Source: Chloroflexota bacterium
GTDB lineage: Bacteria; Chloroflexota; Ktedonobacteria; Ktedonobacterales; JACDGC01
NCBI GenBank assembly: GCA_021778805.1
Contig: JAJYBV010000015.1
Span: forward strand, 1-48,885
Direction of reading: 5' to 3'
DNA: 48,885 nt
Shown here: positions 45,247-48,885 of the stretch, piece after piece
How positions within the stretch are numbered: position 1 is the first letter of the stretch
Layout of the letters: each line of letters begins with the position of its first letter
Translations under genes and position numbers: made by a program
The notes under the pieces: generated by a model
What the model saw: only the letters and a program-made list of their open reading frames with translations
Told to the model about the DNA's origin: nothing
The model's database searches: none

Positions 45247-45283
45247 TTGGGGTGTCCCCAAAATCTCTTTTTATTTTATTTTC
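45247..45283 (+). terminator. candidate terminator after the MFS gene
   Basis: TTGGGG (45247-45252), a 3-nt loop TGT, CCCCAA (45256-45261), then a T-rich run TCTCTTTTTATTTTATTT. It belongs to the repeat region and shares the GTGTCCCC block with the other copies. Confidence 0.55.
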
Positions 45284-45462
45284 CGATGGGAAATATTGGT
45301 AGCCGGGCAGCAAGGGCAACCGCAAGGGTCGCCCCTACCGGATTGCATTGCCTCAGGTGTGACCGCGCAGCGTATGCTCTAAAACAAACGCTATGGGGGC
45401 GGCGCTTGTGCTTCGGAGCGGTGTAGGTGGTTGGGCGGCCACAAAACGAACACCACACGATG

Positions 45463-45722
45463 AATCGTGTGGCTTGTTTCCCCACCTCCACCCGTGTATA
45501 GCCGGTCAGTGTTTGTTCAACAACAGGCGCTATGGGGTACTCAATGTACTCCGCTCTGTTGGTTTTCATCCTGTAAAATAGTAAAGTTCATAATCGTGTG
45601 GCTTGTTTCCCCACCTCCACCCGAGATGCCGTGCAGTGTTTGTTCAACAACAGGCGCTATGGGGTACTCAATGTACTCCGCTCTGTTGGTCTTCATCCTG
45701 ATTAAAATAGTAAAGTTCATAA
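45463..45722. repeat. direct tandem repeat, two units of about 129 bp
   Basis: Unit 1 at 45463-45591, unit 2 at 45592-45722. They agree over GGCTTGTTTCCCCACC, CAGTGTTTGTTCAACAACAG, GGGGTACTCAATGTACTCC and the AGTAAAGTTCATAA end; they differ in a short middle block (GTGTATAGCCGGT versus AGATGCCGTG). The open frames across it are an artefact of the repeat. Confidence 0.85.
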
Positions 45723-45913
45723 GAAGCTGTTTAATATTTCAATTCGGTCTCGGCGTGGCCAAACAGTGCGCCGCCTGGCCACAATAGCCCAAGCTTCGCA
45801 AGGGGCGTTAGCCCCTTGCTTCCTGCTGTATTTTTGGCGTTATGTGGATTTTTAAGGCTCAGGTCGCTAAAGCAGTTAGCCATTATCCGGTTCTTTTGCG
45901 TCTGAAGCAACAG

Positions 45914-47197
45914 TTATTTCATCTGTATAGTTTGGCCGCGCTTGGGGCCAACGGAAACAGCGGATATCGGCGTTTCAATAATTTCTTCCAATCGCTTAAT
46001 ATAGGTTTTTGCCGCGGCCGGAAGTTCATCGGCGTTAGTAATTTTTGTTGTATCACAGCGCCAACCGGGCAACTCTTCATATATTGGTTCACATAATTGC
46101 TGCGCCTCTACTGTTGGTGGCGGAGTTGTCAGCCGAGCGCCTTTATAAGAATATTCGGTGCAGATTTTAATGGTTGGCAGTCTATCCAAAACATCTAATT
46201 TCATCAAAATTGCAGAATCCAAACCGTTTAAACGCGCCGCGTATTTACCGGCAACCCCATCAAACCATCCCGTGCGCCGCTGCCGGCCCGTAGTTCTGCC
46301 AACCTCGTATCCGCGAATGCGCAGATGCTCACCAATTTCGTCGGTTAATTCTGTAGGCATTGGTCCGGATCCAACACGAGTTATATATGTTTTAAAAACA
46401 CCAGTTACATGGTTGATGCTGCGCGGCGGTAAACCCGAACCGGAGTACGAATTGCCTGCAACGGTTGAAGACGACGTTACATATGGATAGGTTCCAAAGT
46501 CTACATCCAACAAAGAGCCTTGGGCGCCTTCCAATAAAATATTTTTGCCTTCGCGCAGCTGGTCTTGCAGATAGGTCTGTGAATCTATTACATATTTGCG
46601 TAATTCCAACCCATAGGCAAAATATTCACCGTGAATTTTCTCTAATGAAAGTGGCTCGGAATGATATATCTGTGTTAGCATTTTATTTTTCTGAGAAAGC
46701 ACAATCGCTAAGCGCGACCTAAATTGATCAACATCCAGTAAGTCGGCGACGCGAATGCCAATACGTGCGTATTTATCGACATAAGCCGGCCCAATTCCGC
46801 GAGTAGTTGTGCCTAAATTTCCGGTTCCGCTGGCGTCGCGCTCACGTTCCTCCAGTTTATCCAGCAGTTTGTGATATGGCATAATAACATGTGCGCGATC
46901 GCTGATATGAACCCGCGACAACTCAACGCCGCGATCTTGCAATTCGCGCAGCTCTGTCAGCAAATCGGCAGGGTCAATAACGACACCATTACCAATAACA
47001 CAATGCGCTTTAGGTGATAAGATACCTGCAGGAACTTGGTGGAATGTAAACTGAGTGTCGCCTACCCACACGTGATGGCCGGCGTTGCCGCCGCCTTGAA
47101 ACCGGACAACTACATCAGACTCGATTGCTAATTCATCAACAATGCGGCCTTTTCCTTCATCGCCCCATTGAGCGCCGATAACCGCGGTAACTGTCAT
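45914..47197 (-). CDS. purA: adenylosuccinate synthase
   Basis: 427 residues, full length. It links IMP to aspartate using GTP, the first step from IMP to AMP. Motifs: WGDEGKGRIVDELA with the catalytic Asp at the N-terminus, GNAGHHV (His), GTTTRGIGPAYVDKYARIG, LLEGAQGSLLDVDFGTYPYVTSSS, and the C-terminal GRQRRTGWFDGVAGKYAARLNGLD. The 5' region has AAGG about 10 nt before the ATG. Downstream is the composite repeat region; purL is also in this window but not close. Confidence 0.95.
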   Translation of the reverse strand: MTVTAVIGAQWGDEGKGRIVDELAIESDVVVRFQGGGNAGHHVWVGDTQFTFHQVPAGILSPKAHCVIGNGVVIDPADLLTELRELQDRGVELSRVHISDRAHVIMPYHKLLDKLEERERDASGTGNLGTTTRGIGPAYVDKYARIGIRVADLLDVDQFRSRLAIVLSQKNKMLTQIYHSEPLSLEKIHGEYFAYGLELRKYVIDSQTYLQDQLREGKNILLEGAQGSLLDVDFGTYPYVTSSSTVAGNSYSGSGLPPRSINHVTGVFKTYITRVGSGPMPTELTDEIGEHLRIRGYEVGRTTGRQRRTGWFDGVAGKYAARLNGLDSAILMKLDVLDRLPTIKICTEYSYKGARLTTPPPTVEAQQLCEPIYEELPGWRCDTTKITNADELPAAAKTYIKRLEEIIETPISAVSVGPKRGQTIQMK

Positions 47198-47346
47198 AAT
47201 TTATCTGCCTTCTTTTCAAATTGCTCATTCTAAAATATGCCCATATGCGCATGATACTGCGCCGCGCACGCAAAAGGAGTGCAGCAAAATATGCTGCGCA
47301 CTGCGCCTTAACTAGTATATATTGGAAATAGATCAAATTGCAAATA

Positions 47347-48108
47347 TCAAAACTGTTCTACGCGGCCGTGTAAAATAAGCATCCGTTGCTCAAACTCATG
47401 GGAAACACTTTCGCCAAAAGCGTTCATTTGTTCTCTGCCGGCCTTAGCTGCGGCAGCAAATTTTTTAAGATTTTTTTCAAACGTTGCACCGCTGTCTTTT
47501 GCGGATGTTTCCAATTGTTTCAGCTGTTCCCCTAACATATTGCGCGCGCGAAATAACTGTACTTTAACGTTAGAGATAGATGTTGTTAAGGTGTGCGCCA
47601 TTTCTTCATAAGAAAGGTCCTGAAAATGCCGCAAATTCAAAACTTCACGGTATTTTTGCGGCAATTTGTTTATTTGGTCTTGAATTGCGCTTTGCCACTG
47701 CTGTTCCGCCATATGGGCCTGCATACCCTCCCAAGCGCTGCTAATCCGTTCAAGATTTTCGCTGGCAAATTGCGCCAATGCGTTCGATTGCCGATTTGTA
47801 TTTTCAATAGATCGCAAAGAACGATGATAGGTTATTGAATAGAGCCACGTAGAAAATTTTGAGGAGCCTCGGAAATTTTTTATCGTATTCCAAACAGATA
47901 CAAAAACATCCTGAACAATATCATCCGCTTCATCAGGATCATGGACAATTTTTAAGGCAAACCGATGTATTTGCATGCGATATTTTTCAATTAACTGAGC
48001 ATAAGCGTCATCACTGCCAAGCTGCGCCTTCTGAACTAATTCGCGATCAGTGTCTTCACTTTCCGGATACTCTGTTGAGAGCGCTTCAGTTTCTTGGTGT
48101 CCGTGCAT
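47347..48108 (-). CDS. ECF-type RNA polymerase sigma factor
   Basis: 253 residues. Region 2 (about 35-100) has AYAQLIEKYRMQIHRFALKIVHDPDEADDIVQDVFVSVWNTI, and region 4 (about 140-195) has LPQKYREVLNLRHFQDLSYEEMAHTLTTSISNVKVQLFRAR, the standard ECF pattern. A C-terminal extension of about 60 residues is helical and charged and may bind a regulator. No anti-sigma gene is adjacent, which is less common for ECF factors. AAGG before the ATG supports the start. An imperfect GCAGCA/TGCTGC hairpin lies in the gap to purA. Confidence 0.9.
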   Translation of the reverse strand: MHGHQETEALSTEYPESEDTDRELVQKAQLGSDDAYAQLIEKYRMQIHRFALKIVHDPDEADDIVQDVFVSVWNTIKNFRGSSKFSTWLYSITYHRSLRSIENTNRQSNALAQFASENLERISSAWEGMQAHMAEQQWQSAIQDQINKLPQKYREVLNLRHFQDLSYEEMAHTLTTSISNVKVQLFRARNMLGEQLKQLETSAKDSGATFEKNLKKFAAAAKAGREQMNAFGESVSHEFEQRMLILHGRVEQF

Positions 48109-48198
48109 ACATTTACGCCTTATTTTATTTGGATTTTAGCTATTTATTGCATTGATTTGCGGCTTTGGGTGCTGCCGCAAGAAAAACCCTAAAGTACA

Positions 48199-48299
48199 TA
48201 TAGACCCGAGCATACATATAAAGCAGGAGAAACTGGCCACCTGAAGAGGCCGGGAGTGTCCCCAAAATCCTCGTATGCTTTTTTAGGCTCAGGTATCTA
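48199..48299. repeat. MITE-like dispersed repeat, copy D
   Basis: TATAGACCCGAGC (48199-48211) and GGCTCAGGTATCTA (48286-48299) form the ends; the GGGAGTGTCCCC block is present. It lies in the 410-bp gap between the sigma factor and tRNA-Val. The remaining sequence to 48478 shows only a small ATTTTC/GAAAAT hairpin. Confidence 0.8.
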
Positions 48300-48478
48300 T
48301 TAAGTATAGTAACGGATAAGGAATAAAAAAGCAGCAAAATATTTCTTTTATCCTACTATATCAAATAAAAGGTACTTAACACTAGTAGTCTGATGACACT
48401 TGTCGCAACTCAACAGCGCTTGCAAATAATCCGATGAATGTACCGGCACTATTTTCACATGAAAATGGTCAATGTAAC

Positions 48479-48507
48479 TTGCATATTGCCGCTATATATG
48501 TTATACT
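48479..48507 (+). promoter_or_regulatory. tRNA-Val promoter
   Basis: TTGCAT (48479-48484), 17 nt, TATACT (48502-48507), and 11 nt to the tRNA start at 48519. It is the same design as for tRNA-Ser. Confidence 0.7.
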
Positions 48508-48518
48508 TATGCAGGTGA

Positions 48519-48593
<75 letters not shown>

Positions 48594-48690
48594 CTTTTAT
48601 ATCATTTTTCCTCAAGATAATTCTCTCTCTCACTTCCAGTGAGCGTGGCATGTACGAAACGCAATGCAAACTATAATCGTGTATACAAAC

Positions 48691-48722
48691 ATCCGGATAT
48701 GGATAATTCACCATATCCGGAT
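48691..48722 (-). terminator. hairpin after the gene entering from the right
   Basis: Perfect 12-bp stem ATCCGGATATGG (48691-48702)/CCATATCCGGAT (48711-48722) with an 8-nt loop; the minus strand continues GTTTGTATA. It lies 21 nt past the stop of the partial gene. Confidence 0.65.
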
Positions 48723-48743
48723 ACTGTTGCCGATTTATGCCGG

Positions 48744-48885
48744 TTATGGCATAAACGTTAAGGTGACATAATTAAAATGACCGGTGGTCCCATCGGCTGC
48801 TCGAAAACTAATGACTGCCCCGGATATGCCGGTGGTGGTGATTCCACCATGCAACCCCGGCTCCAGCGCTTCAGCAGTTGGTATC
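48744..48885 (-). CDS. 3' end of an unknown gene (partial)
   Basis: An open frame enters from beyond the right edge and ends at TAA (48744-48746), leaving 46 codons: ...IPTAEALEPGLHGGITTTG, then SGAVISFRAADGTTGHFNY and a VTLTFMP end. The composition (Gly, Thr and small residues, beta-like alternation) suggests a secreted or surface beta-rich protein. A terminator follows, which supports it being a real gene. Function cannot be named from this fragment. Confidence 0.6.
   Translation of the reverse strand, partial: IPTAEALEPGLHGGITTTGISGAVISFRAADGTTGHFNYVTLTFMP

Larger units (their letters stand above)
45190..45869. repeat. composite repeat region F with 129-bp tandem repeat
   Basis: About 680 bp without a gene. 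It opens with hairpin CGTAAGGGGC/GCCCCTTACG (45217-45240) and ends with a related hairpin CAAGGGGC/GCCCCTTG (45799-45818) and GGCTCAGGTCGCTA (45856-45869), the right end of the MITE family. Inside lie a G+C-rich segment (AGGGCAACC...GGGTCGCCC), the palindrome CCACACGAT/ATCGTGTGG (45453-45472), and two direct repeats of about 129 bp. The frames over it are only repeats. Confidence 0.7.

Noticed and set aside
45276-45787. Frames of 97 and 106 codons in the composite repeat region
   Set aside because: They are open because the 129-bp unit is a multiple of three; the peptide itself is a tandem copy of the repeat with Cys-rich low-quality content.

Overview
The window is 48.9 kb of a bacterial chromosome with moderate-to-low G+C. 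Its gene set points to a free-living Chloroflexota (Ktedonobacteria-like) bacterium: a Sphaerobacter-type queuosine-salvage glycosidase, DUF1684 and OsmC proteins, a stand-alone IscB/HEARO-type omega RNA (that RNA class is notably abundant in Ktedonobacter), many small dispersed palindromic repeats, and a mix of housekeeping and accessory genes without long operons. The phylum is an inference, not a result of a search.

Layout. 0.2-6 kb: a NarL-type response regulator with a histidine-kinase-like partner that lacks the phospho-acceptor histidine, a DHA2 drug transporter and a membrane GGDEF/HD-GYP enzyme. 6.2-9.3 kb: cystathionine synthase/lyase with an alpha/beta hydrolase, and a DUF1684 protein. 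9.3-11.3 kb: an IS607-type element with intact TnpB and a broken TnpA. 11.3-18 kb (all minus strand): a 1151-residue ImmA/IrrE-UvrD helicase-AddB-like fusion, OsmC, an unknown protein, an AccB-like carrier with Arg at the biotinylation site, and two membrane proteins. 18.3-24.2 kb: a MazEF-like pair, a lysophospholipase-like hydrolase, queuosine salvage, prfA with an overlapping unknown gene, and a small unknown gene. 24.2-32.5 kb: tyrosine recombinase, methyltransferase, prfB with its programmed frameshift, a LarC1-only protein coupled to purL, a DegT aminotransferase and a DedA protein. 32.5-40.6 kb: the structured RNA, an MBL-fold hydrolase, Nnr, a GTPase, an Rpn nuclease, a lipoprotein/secreted-protein operon behind an attenuator-like hairpin, and an acyl-CoA carboxyltransferase. 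40.9-48.9 kb: tRNA-Ser, an A+T-rich membrane NACHT NTPase, an MFS transporter, a complex repeat region, purA, an ECF sigma factor, tRNA-Val and the 3' end of a gene running off the window.

Working together: prfA and prfB recognise stop codons; purL and purA belong to purine synthesis; the carboxyltransferase and AccB-like protein belong to acyl-CoA carboxylation; metB feeds sulfur amino-acid metabolism. Accessory and potentially defensive genes are interspersed singly: the NACHT protein, the metallopeptidase-helicase fusion, MazEF, the Rpn nuclease, and the RNA-guided-nuclease relics.

The most notable items are the stand-alone HEARO-like RNA, the ImmA-UvrD fusion with an apparently dead nuclease domain, the membrane NACHT gene, the BCCP with Arg instead of Lys, and a MITE-like repeat family (at least five copies plus one composite region) two of whose copies supply the stop codons of neighbouring genes.
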